Shown: positions 1 to 4,406 of the stretch, one piece after another
Layout: each line of letters opens with the position of its first letter
Numbering within the stretch: the first letter of the stretch is position 1
DNA from: JBOGFI01 sp050743365
GTDB taxonomy: Bacteria > Actinomycetota > Acidimicrobiia > IMCC26256 > JACDBD01
Length of the DNA: 5,767 nucleotides
Reading direction: 5' to 3'
NCBI GenBank assembly: GCA_050743365.1
Contig: JBOGFI010000069.1
Coordinates: 1-5,767 of the forward strand
The notes under the pieces: model-generated
The model's database searches: none
Seen by the model: the letters and a program-made list of their open reading frames with translations, nothing else
Told to the model about the DNA's origin: nothing
Position numbers and translations under genes: made by a program

Positions 1-541
1 GGCCAAGCCGCTGCTCACGCTGCAGGGCCGGTCGCTGGTCTCCTGGGCGCTCGCCGCCGCGACGGCCACCGGCTTCCGGCCGATCGTGCTGGTCGTCGGG
101 TACCACGGGCGCGCGGTGGCGGGAGAAGCGCGCGAGGGAGTGGTGCTCGCGCGAGCGCGTCGCTGGCGCCGCGGGGCCGCCCACAGCCTGCGGGCCGCCC
201 TTGTCGCCCTCGAACCGTGGGCGCAGGTGCAAGCCGTCTGCGTCGGCCTCGCCGATCAGCCGCTCGTCGGCCCCGATGCCTATCGGCGGCTCGCCCGAGC
301 GCACCGCGACGGCGCCCAGCTCGCGGTCGCGACCTACGACGGCGCTCGCGTCAACCCGGTGTTGCTCGGGCGACCACTCTGGCGCGAGGCGCGCCAACTC
401 CGCGGTGACGTCGGTGCGCGCGCGCTCATGGAGCGTCATGACGTGATCGAGGTCGACTGCACCGGCACCGGCGATCCCGCCGACGTCGATAGCCTCGACG
501 ATCTCGCCGCTCTCGAACGCCGCCTGGAGGCAGAGCAATGA
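1..541 (+). CDS. MobA/MocA-like nucleotidyltransferase, 3' part (5' end off the window)
   Basis: This is a partial gene whose first complete codon begins at base 2; the start and the N-terminal nucleotide-binding loop (LAxGxSxRxG type) lie upstream. The visible part starts with AKPLLTLQGRSLVSWAL, the Lys-Pro-Leu stretch that follows that loop in MobA-like NTP transferases. LADQP at 248-262 is the family's metal/nucleotide-binding motif, and ATYDGARVNPVLL and RGDVGARAL follow, as in MocA-type proteins. The C-terminus has the usual DVDSLDDLAALE ending. Known members transfer CMP or GMP to molybdopterin, making the dinucleotide cofactor of molybdenum hydroxylases in the cytoplasm. The next gene is CoxG-like and starts by a 4-base ATGA overlap, which supports a role in maturing a CO dehydrogenase/xanthine dehydrogenase-type enzyme. 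Whether it uses CTP or GTP cannot be told from this fragment. Other MobA-like transferases acting on sugars are less likely. Confidence 0.86.
   Translation, partial: AKPLLTLQGRSLVSWALAAATATGFRPIVLVVGYHGRAVAGEAREGVVLARARRWRRGAAHSLRAALVALEPWAQVQAVCVGLADQPLVGPDAYRRLARAHRDGAQLAVATYDGARVNPVLLGRPLWREARQLRGDVGARALMERHDVIEVDCTGTGDPADVDSLDDLAALERRLEAEQ
526..530 (+). promoter_or_regulatory. Ribosome binding site of the coxG-like gene
   Basis: GGAGG lies 7 bases before the ATG at 538, inside the 3' end of the upstream nucleotidyltransferase gene. It fixes the start of the CoxG-like gene at the ATG that overlaps the upstream stop. Confidence 0.7.
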
Positions 542-1131
542 AAATCGAGGACCGGTTCCGCGTCGATCTGCCCGTGGAGGAGGCGTGGCGGCTGCGGCTC
601 GACATCGAGCGCATCGCGCCCTGCAGGCCCGGCGCCGAGCTCCAGGAGGTCGAGGGCGACGAGTACCGCGGCGTGGTGAAGGTGAAGGTCGGTCCGATCA
701 CCGCCCAGTACAAGGGGGCAGCTCGGCTCGTCGAGCAGGATGCCGCGGCCCACCGCGCCGTGATCGAGGCCTCGGGTCGTGACACCCGGGGGCAGGGCAA
801 CGCGTCGGCGACGATCACGATGTCGCTCACCTCCCTTTCCGGTCACAGCACCGAGGTGAGCGTCGACAACGACGTCACGGTCACGGGCAAGGTGGCGCAG
901 TTCGGGCGGGGCGTGATGGCCGACGTGTCGAGCAAGCTCCTCGCCCAGTTCGTCGAGTGCCTCGAGACCAATGTCCTCGGCGGCGCCGCGCCCGCGACCG
1001 ACGAGGCTCCGCCAGCCGTCGCGCCCGTCGATCTGCTTCGCACGGCCGGTGCGCCGGTGCTGAAGCGGCTCGTCCCCGCGATACTCGTGCTGGTTGCGCT
1101 CATCGTGGTCGTGATCCTGCTGGTGCGATGA
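538..1131 (+). CDS. coxG: CoxG-type SRPBCC-fold protein with C-terminal membrane anchor
   Basis: A 197-residue protein. Residues 1 to about 150 match the CoxG (carbon monoxide dehydrogenase subunit G) branch of the SRPBCC/START-like fold. Diagnostic stretches are IAPCRPGAEL (about 26-35), the VKVGPITAQYKG segment, the GRDTRGQGNA segment and VTGKVAQFGRGV. A variable linker rich in Ala and Pro follows (about 150-165). The last 20 residues (LVPAILVLVALIVVVILLVR) form one hydrophobic helix, suggesting a tail-anchored protein with its domain in the cytoplasm. CoxG proteins help attach molybdenum CO dehydrogenase to the membrane, and work on mycobacterial CoxG links it to menaquinone delivery to the enzyme. 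The start is set by GGAGG at 526-530 and the ATGA overlap with the nucleotidyltransferase. No catalytic subunit is visible, so the partner could be CO dehydrogenase or another molybdenum hydroxylase. The family call is strong; the exact partner is inference. Confidence 0.86.
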   Translation: MKIEDRFRVDLPVEEAWRLRLDIERIAPCRPGAELQEVEGDEYRGVVKVKVGPITAQYKGAARLVEQDAAAHRAVIEASGRDTRGQGNASATITMSLTSLSGHSTEVSVDNDVTVTGKVAQFGRGVMADVSSKLLAQFVECLETNVLGGAAPATDEAPPAVAPVDLLRTAGAPVLKRLVPAILVLVALIVVVILLVR

Positions 1132-1574
1132 AGGTCGCCGCCGTGTGTCTCGCGTCGCTGCTGCTGTTGCTGCAGGCAACCGCGGGCGCCATGCCCACCG
1201 CCAAGGACGAGCAGGCCTGCGACCTCCTGAAGCGAGCCGAGATCGCCGACGTGCTCGGCGAGGACGCGGGGAAGCCCGAGAACCTGGGCGTGGGCGACTC
1301 GAGCTGCTTCTGGGAGCTGGCCGACGCCGACGGCGGGGGCATGGTGCTCACGCTGTTCCGGGGGCGTCAGGCGCGATCCGAGTACGACGACGCCGAGGCC
1401 CTCTACCAGGAAGGCGCCGTCACCGAGGTCGCCGACCTGGGGCGAGCGGCGTTCTCGACGCCACTCGGCGAGGTCTGGGTGCTGAAGAACAAGAAGACCG
1501 CCTTCTTCGTCACCGGGGTGTTCGACGCTGTCCAGGCCGAGGCGCTGGCCCGGCTCGCGGTCGAGCGCCTGTAG
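1128..1574 (+). CDS. Small predicted secreted protein, two-cysteine, DUF3558-like
   Basis: A 148-residue protein starting at the ATG that overlaps the coxG stop (ATGA, 1128-1131), so it is probably translationally coupled; no clear ribosome binding site precedes it. Residues 1-21 look like a Sec signal peptide: Lys2, a Leu-rich core (11-15), and Ala-Gly-Ala before a likely cut after residue 21. Cys7 does not sit in a lipobox, so I read it as secreted rather than a lipoprotein. The mature part begins with ACDLLKRAEIADVLGE and has SSCFWE at about 58-63. A CDLL...C-W layout resembles actinobacterial DUF3558-type extracellular proteins, and Cys31 and Cys60 could form a disulfide. The rest is a small alpha/beta-looking domain with no catalytic motif that I recognise. 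The function is unknown. Co-transcription with the molybdenum-enzyme accessory genes is the only clue to its role. Confidence 0.72.
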   Translation: MKVAAVCLASLLLLLQATAGAMPTAKDEQACDLLKRAEIADVLGEDAGKPENLGVGDSSCFWELADADGGGMVLTLFRGRQARSEYDDAEALYQEGAVTEVADLGRAAFSTPLGEVWVLKNKKTAFFVTGVFDAVQAEALARLAVERL

Positions 1575-1606
1575 GCGGCATCCACCACCCGCAGCCGATC
1601 TGCTCG

Positions 1607-1612
1607 TAGGCT
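1607..1612 (+). promoter_or_regulatory. Candidate -10 element of a leaderless ruvC promoter
   Basis: TAGGCT fits the actinobacterial TANNNT -10 consensus and ends 7 bases before the GTG start of ruvC at 1620. At normal spacing, transcription would begin at or within a base of the start codon, giving a leaderless mRNA. This fits the lack of any purine-rich ribosome binding site in the 45-base gap. No recognisable -35 hexamer is seen at 16-19 bases upstream. The call rests on pattern and position only. Confidence 0.45.
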
Positions 1613-1619
1613 CGAACCC

Positions 1620-2192
1620 GTGTTCGATCCGGCGGGCCCGGTCCTGGGCATCGACCCGGGCGTCTCGTGCTGCGGCTACGGCGCGGTCGCGGGCGCGCGC
1701 GGGCACCTCGAGGCCCGGGCCTGCGGGGTGATCCGCACACCCCCGAGCGATCCACTGCCGGTACGCCTGGCCGATCTCGAGCGCGACCTCGAGGCGCTCG
1801 TGCGCGAGCTGCGCCCGGCGGCGATGGCGGTCGAGCGGGTGCTGTTCCAGGCCAACGTGCGCACCGCGATGTCGGTCGGCCAGGCGAGCGGCCTGGCGCT
1901 GACGGTGGCCGCCCGGGCCCGCGTCCCGGTCGCGCACTACAGCCCCAACGAGGTGAAGTTGGCCGTGGCCGGCTACGGCGGCGCCGGCAAGGCGCAGGTG
2001 CAGGAGATGGTCACCCGCGTGCTGCGGCTGGAGACGCGGCCGAGCCCCGCCGACGCTGCCGACGCGCTCGCGCTCGCGGTCTGTCACCTGTGGGGTGCCC
2101 CCCTGCGGGCCGCGGTGGGCGAGCAGCCGAGCGGCACCGCGCCCGGACTCGCCCGGGCGGTGGCGGCGGCTGTCGACAAGGAGGCGCGTTGA
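1620..2192 (+). CDS. ruvC: Crossover junction endodeoxyribonuclease RuvC
   Basis: A 190-residue Holliday junction resolvase that cuts four-way junctions symmetrically as a Mg-dependent dimer after RuvAB branch migration. The RNase H-like core is complete. The four acidic catalytic residues are recognisable: Asp12 in LGIDPG, Glu72 in AVERVLFQ, and Asp145 and Asp148 in PADAADALALAVCHL. The YSPNEVKLAVAGYGGAGKAQ segment (107-126) is the conserved DNA-contact region. The GTG at 1620 is the only plausible start, because the same frame has a stop at 1572-1574 (the end of the previous gene) and no other start codon between. A likely -10 box just upstream suggests a leaderless transcript. The C-terminal tail after about residue 165 is variable and Ala-rich. 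One oddity is Cys-Cys at 17-18, where the Thr of the usual TGYG motif is replaced. Its stop overlaps the ruvA start. Confidence 0.97.
   Translation: MFDPAGPVLGIDPGVSCCGYGAVAGARGHLEARACGVIRTPPSDPLPVRLADLERDLEALVRELRPAAMAVERVLFQANVRTAMSVGQASGLALTVAARARVPVAHYSPNEVKLAVAGYGGAGKAQVQEMVTRVLRLETRPSPADAADALALAVCHLWGAPLRAAVGEQPSGTAPGLARAVAAAVDKEAR
2178..2184 (+). promoter_or_regulatory. Strong ribosome binding site deciding the ruvA TTG start
   Basis: AAGGAGG, a full anti-16S match, lies 4 bases before the TTG at 2189 inside the last codons of ruvC. It supports the rare TTG start, which also gives the family-typical RuvA N-terminus MIGSVRG. Confidence 0.8.
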
Positions 2193-2779
2193 TCGGGTCG
2201 GTGAGGGGGAGCGTCCTCGAGCGCTCGGCCACGGGCGAGGTGCTCGTGGAGGTGGGCGGGGTCGGTTACCGCGTGCTCGTGCCGCTGAGCGCGGTGCCGG
2301 CGCTCGCGCCCGGTGCCGGCGCCTTCCTCTTCACACACCTGCACGTGCGCGACGACGCCATGGTGCTCTACGGCTTCCCAACCCGAGACGAACGCGACAC
2401 GTTCGAGGTGCTCATCGGCGCCAGCGGCGTCGGGCCCAAGCTCGCCCTGGCCATCCTCTCGGTGCACACGCCGCCAGCCCTGCGGCGCACGCTCGTCGAC
2501 GACGATCTCGACGCGCTCACGCTGGTTCCGGGGGTTGGGCGGCGGACGGCCCAGCGGTTGCTGGTGGAGCTCAAGGCGCGCCTCGAGGTACCCGAGCTCG
2601 AGGCCATCGGCGCCGACCCCGCGGGATCTGCGCCACGCGCCGAGGTGCGCGCCGCCCTCGCCGGCCTCGGCTACGAGCTCGACGAGGTGCGCGAGGTGCT
2701 GAGCCAGCTCGAGGGCGACGGCCCGGTCGAGGACCTCCTGCGCGACGCGCTCAAGCTCCTGGCGGTGAGCCGTGTCTGA
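2189..2779 (+). CDS. ruvA: Holliday junction branch migration protein RuvA
   Basis: A 196-residue protein that binds the Holliday junction as a tetramer and loads the RuvB motor. All three domains are present. The OB-fold (about 1-64) has VEVGGVGYRV and the acidic pin residues Asp55-Asp56 in HVRDDAMVLYGF, where E. coli has Glu-Asp. Two helix-hairpin-helix motifs follow, GVGPKLALAILS (80-91) and VPGVGRRTAQRLLVELKARL (113-132). The C-terminal RuvB-contacting domain spans about 148-196 (AEVRAALAGLGY to the end) after an Ala/Pro-rich flexible linker. The TTG start overlaps the ruvC stop (TTGA, 2189-2192) and has a perfect ribosome binding site. Length is close to the E. coli protein. The TGA stop is followed by C, a context known to be leaky in model bacteria. 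The same frame then stays open through the tandem repeat into ruvB. Confidence 0.97.
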   Translation: MIGSVRGSVLERSATGEVLVEVGGVGYRVLVPLSAVPALAPGAGAFLFTHLHVRDDAMVLYGFPTRDERDTFEVLIGASGVGPKLALAILSVHTPPALRRTLVDDDLDALTLVPGVGRRTAQRLLVELKARLEVPELEAIGADPAGSAPRAEVRAALAGLGYELDEVREVLSQLEGDGPVEDLLRDALKLLAVSRV

Positions 2780-2975
2780 CTTTCCTGGTCGCGCTCGCTT
2801 CGCTCGCCGCTCCCGCGCAATCCCGGCGGTCCGGGGGCCGGGGAACCCGGCCCCCTCGTCGAGGGATGGCAGCCGCTTTCCTGGTCGCGCTCGCCTCGCT
2901 CGCCGCTCCCGCGCAATCCCCGCGATCCGGGGGCCGGGGGACCCGGCCCCCTCGTCGAGGGATGGCAGCCGATGA
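2772..2975 (+). CDS. Possible 67-residue Arg-rich repeat peptide between ruvA and ruvB (doubtful)
   Basis: A GTG-started reading frame that overlaps the last 8 bases of ruvA and ends in a TGA overlapping the ruvB ATG (ATGA, 2972-2975). After MSD it consists of two 32-residue units that begin FPGRAR and end SSRDGSR. The units differ only at Phe/Leu, Val/Ile and Asn/Asp, and the other two base changes are silent. The product would be strongly basic, with no known domain, signal peptide or membrane segment. I see no convincing ribosome binding site. It may be only a by-product of a stop-free repeat, since the other frames through the repeat are open too. It is listed because its ends match the overlap style of the operon, so its translation could couple ruvB to ruvA. 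Confidence 0.15.
   Translation: MSDFPGRARFARRSRAIPAVRGPGNPAPSSRDGSRFPGRARLARRSRAIPAIRGPGDPAPSSRDGSR
2781..2876 (+). repeat. 96-bp tandem repeat, copy 1
   Basis: This is the first of two directly adjacent 96-base copies, beginning 1 base after the ruvA stop codon. Composition is about 77% GC. The unit runs from a TTTCCTGGTCGCGCTCGC start, through a short internal direct repeat (GCTCGC-TTC-GCTCGC) and a GC hairpin, to a GAGGGATGGCAGCCG end. It contains no TAA, TAG or TGA on either strand. Copies differ at five positions (2799/2895 T/C, 2825/2921 G/C, 2829/2925 G/A, 2844/2940 A/G, 2876/2972 C/A). No transposase, terminal inverted repeat or target-site duplication is evident. It may belong to a dispersed extragenic repeat family, but that cannot be tested from this window. 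Confidence 0.95.
2833..2855 (+). other. Perfect GC hairpin in repeat copy 1
   Basis: GGGGGCCGGG (2833-2842), loop GAA, CCCGGCCCCC (2846-2855): a 10-bp stem with only G-C pairs. No T-run follows, so it is not a classical intrinsic terminator. It could stabilise RNA, pause polymerase or form a cruciform. A second, mutually exclusive small stem, CCCTC-GTC-GAGGG, shares its right arm (2853-2865). Confidence 0.7.
2877..2972 (+). repeat. 96-bp tandem repeat, copy 2, ending on the ruvB start codon
   Basis: This is the second copy of the unit, matching copy 1 at 91 of 96 positions. It abuts copy 1 with no spacer, and its last base is the A of the ruvB ATG. The ruvB upstream region, including the only purine-rich candidate ribosome binding site (GAGGG at 2957-2961, 10 bases before the ATG), therefore lies inside the repeat. 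Any transcript crossing from ruvA to ruvB carries both copies. Confidence 0.95.
2929..2951 (+). other. Perfect GC hairpin in repeat copy 2
   Basis: This is the same 10-bp G-C stem as in copy 1 (arms 2929-2938 and 2942-2951), with loop GGA instead of GAA. The only difference between copies within the hairpin falls in the loop, so the stem is unchanged. It ends 20 bases before the ruvB ATG and has no T-run. The alternative stem CCCTC-GTC-GAGGG (2949-2961) would pair the candidate ruvB ribosome binding site, whereas the large hairpin would free it. Whether this acts as a switch is untested. Confidence 0.7.
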
Positions 2976-4000
2976 GGGAGGAGATCACGAACGCGGCGGC
3001 CGACCCGGCCGAGGTGGCGGAGGAGACCACGCTTCGCCCCCGGCGGCTCGCTGAGTTCGTCGGGCAGGCGCGGCTCAAGGAGCACCTCGACATCCTGCTG
3101 GGCGCGGCGCGGCAACGTCGACAGGCGGTCGACCACCTGCTGTTCGCGGGGCCGCCCGGCGTGGGGAAGACGACGCTCGCCGGGATCGTGGCCGCCGAGC
3201 TCGAGGTCGCGCTGCGCGTCACGAGCGGGCCCGCGCTCGAGCGCGCCGGCGACCTCGCCGCCATCCTGACCAACCTCGACGACGGCGACGTCCTGTTCAT
3301 CGACGAGGTGCATCGGCTGCCCCGGATGGTGGAGGAGGTGCTCTACCCGGCGATGGAGGACTTCCAGCTCGACATCGTGATCGGGAAGGGCCCGTCGGCG
3401 CGCTCGATCCGCCTCGACCTCCCTCGGTTCACGCTCGTCGGCGCGACCACCCGCACCGGCCTCATCACCGGTCCGTTGCGCGACCGCTTCGGCTTCGTGG
3501 CCCGCCTCGACTACTACGCCCCCGACGAGCTCGTGGCCATTCTCATCCGTGCCGCCGGCATCCTGGGCGTGCCGCTTGCCGACGGCGCCGCCGCCGAGAT
3601 CGCCGGCCGCGCGCGTGGCACGCCCCGCATCGCCAACCGTCTCCTCAAGCGCGTGCGCGACTACGCGGAGGTACGAGGCGACGGCACCGTGAGCGGCGAG
3701 ACCGCGCGCGACGCGCTCACGCTGTTCGAGGTCGACGAGCGCGGGCTCGACAAGGTCGACCGCGCCATCCTCACCGCGCTGTGCGAGACGTTCGCGGGCC
3801 GGCCCGTGGGGCTGGGGACGCTCGCGGTCGCGGTGCACGAGGAGCCCGAGACGGTCGAGGACGTCTACGAGCCGTTCCTGCTGAAGGAAGGGCTGCTCCA
3901 GCGCACCCCCCGGGGCCGCGTCGCCACCGCAGCCGGGTTCACCCACGTCGGGATCGACCCGCCGCACGACGGGAGCGGTCCCGAGCTGTTCGATCGCTGA
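2972..4000 (+). CDS. ruvB: Holliday junction branch migration ATPase RuvB
   Basis: A 342-residue AAA+ motor that forms hexamers on each side of RuvA and pumps DNA through the junction using ATP. After a short variable N-terminus comes the family signature LRPRRLAEFVGQ (21-32). Walker A is GPPGVGKTT (60-68), Walker B LFIDEVHR (108-115), sensor 1 GATTR (157-161), the arginine-finger region GPLRDRFG (167-174), and sensor 2 RGTPRIANRLLKRVRDYA (215-232). The C-terminal winged-helix domain carries GLLQRTPRGRVAT (307-319). All key residues are present and length is normal. The ATG at 2972 gives a normal family N-terminus. It is unusual that this ATG is the end of a tandem repeat, and that ruvB is separated from ruvA by 192 bases although ruvC and ruvA overlap. 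The frame is the same as ruvA. Confidence 0.98.
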   Translation: MREEITNAAADPAEVAEETTLRPRRLAEFVGQARLKEHLDILLGAARQRRQAVDHLLFAGPPGVGKTTLAGIVAAELEVALRVTSGPALERAGDLAAILTNLDDGDVLFIDEVHRLPRMVEEVLYPAMEDFQLDIVIGKGPSARSIRLDLPRFTLVGATTRTGLITGPLRDRFGFVARLDYYAPDELVAILIRAAGILGVPLADGAAAEIAGRARGTPRIANRLLKRVRDYAEVRGDGTVSGETARDALTLFEVDERGLDKVDRAILTALCETFAGRPVGLGTLAVAVHEEPETVEDVYEPFLLKEGLLQRTPRGRVATAAGFTHVGIDPPHDGSGPELFDR

Positions 4001-4010
4001 CCCGCGGCCG

Positions 4011-4029
4011 GCGCGAACGGGCCTCGCGC
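4011..4029 (+). promoter_or_regulatory. Inverted repeat upstream of yajC
   Basis: GCGCGA (4011-4016), 7-base spacer, TCGCGC (4024-4029), placed directly before the candidate -10 box. It could be an operator in the promoter spacer or a weak hairpin ending ruvB transcription. With 6-bp arms in such GC-rich DNA it may also be chance. Confidence 0.25.
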
Positions 4030-4035
4030 TACCAT
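4030..4035 (+). promoter_or_regulatory. Candidate -10 element of the yajC-secD promoter
   Basis: TACCAT fits TANNNT and lies in the 73-base gap between ruvB and yajC, about 38 bases before the ATG. This would give a leader of roughly 30 bases with a ribosome binding site. No clear -35 hexamer is seen. It suggests the sec genes can be transcribed apart from the ruv genes. Confidence 0.4.
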
Positions 4036-4063
4036 GCCCGCGTTCAGGGTCTCGTGCGCGACC

Positions 4064-4069
4064 AAAGGA
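4064..4069 (+). promoter_or_regulatory. Ribosome binding site of yajC
   Basis: AAAGGA lies 4 bases before the ATG at 4074 and supports that start. Confidence 0.6.
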
Positions 4070-4073
4070 CCCC

Positions 4074-4397
4074 ATGATCGCTCTCCTCTACCTCGTCCTC
4101 CTCGTCTTCGCGTTCTTCCTCCTCGTGGTCCGGCCCCAGCGCCGGCAGCTGGCCGCGCACCGGGCGCTGGTCGCGAGCCTCGAGGTCGGCGACGAGGTCA
4201 TCACGTCGGGCGGGATCCACGGCGTCATCCGGGCGATGGAGGACGCGGTGCTGCGCCTCGAGATCGCCGACGGCGTGGAGGTCCGGCTCGCGCGCAGTGC
4301 CGTGGCCCAGCGGGTCCCGCCGCTCGGCCCGGACACGGCCGGCGACGGGAGCGCCGAGGAGAGCGCGGGCGAGGCGGCTGACGGCTCCGCCGGCTGA
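4074..4397 (+). CDS. yajC: Preprotein translocase accessory subunit YajC
   Basis: A 107-residue single-pass inner-membrane protein of the SecDF-YajC complex, which associates with SecYEG. Residues 2-19 form the N-terminal membrane helix (LLYLVLLVFAFFLLVV). The conserved RPQRR follows at 20-24, then a small cytoplasmic domain with the family motif GDEVITSGGIHGVI (39-52) and a beta-rich VLRLEIADGVEVRLARSAV region. The tail after about residue 84 is Gly/Ala/Ser/Glu-rich and probably disordered. The start is supported by AAAGGA 4 bases upstream. secD begins 9 bases after the stop in the same frame, so the two are certainly co-transcribed. A separate promoter in the ruvB-yajC gap is likely. Confidence 0.95.
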   Translation: MIALLYLVLLVFAFFLLVVRPQRRQLAAHRALVASLEVGDEVITSGGIHGVIRAMEDAVLRLEIADGVEVRLARSAVAQRVPPLGPDTAGDGSAEESAGEAADGSAG

Positions 4398-4406
4398 CCT
4401 CGGGCT

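Noticed and set aside
843..2087. A 414-codon open frame on the - strand opposite coxG, the secreted protein and ruvC
   Set aside because: It covers three well-supported + strand genes and their junctions, and shows no family motif; long antisense frames are expected at this GC content.
2831..2940. G-quadruplex from the G-runs in the repeats
   Set aside because: Each copy has only two long G-runs close together and their C-rich partners lie immediately next to them, so the hairpin should win.
2833..2951. The two GC hairpins as intrinsic terminators between ruvA and ruvB
   Set aside because: Neither is followed by a T-run, and stopping transcription here would cut ruvB off from its operon without any visible promoter to replace it.
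2781..2972. The tandem repeat as a CRISPR array or insertion sequence
   Set aside because: Copies are directly adjacent with no spacers, and there is no transposase, terminal inverted repeat or target-site duplication.
2974..2983. GAGGGAGGAG just inside ruvB as a ribosome binding site for a later start
   Set aside because: No ATG, GTG or TTG follows in the ruvB frame at a workable distance (the next is a GTG at 3014), so the ATG at 2972 is kept.
2866..3054. A frame beginning MAAAFLVALASLAAPAQS that looks like a signal peptide, running from the repeat into ruvB
   Set aside because: The hydrophobic look comes from the repeat sequence in a third frame; it continues 83 bases into ruvB as Gly/Arg-rich low-complexity sequence and has no mature domain.
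2084..4075. A 663-codon open frame on the - strand opposite ruvA and ruvB
   Set aside because: It is a shadow of strongly supported genes in GC-rich DNA; its translation is compositionally biased (Arg, Gly, Glu, Asp, His) with no recognisable domain.
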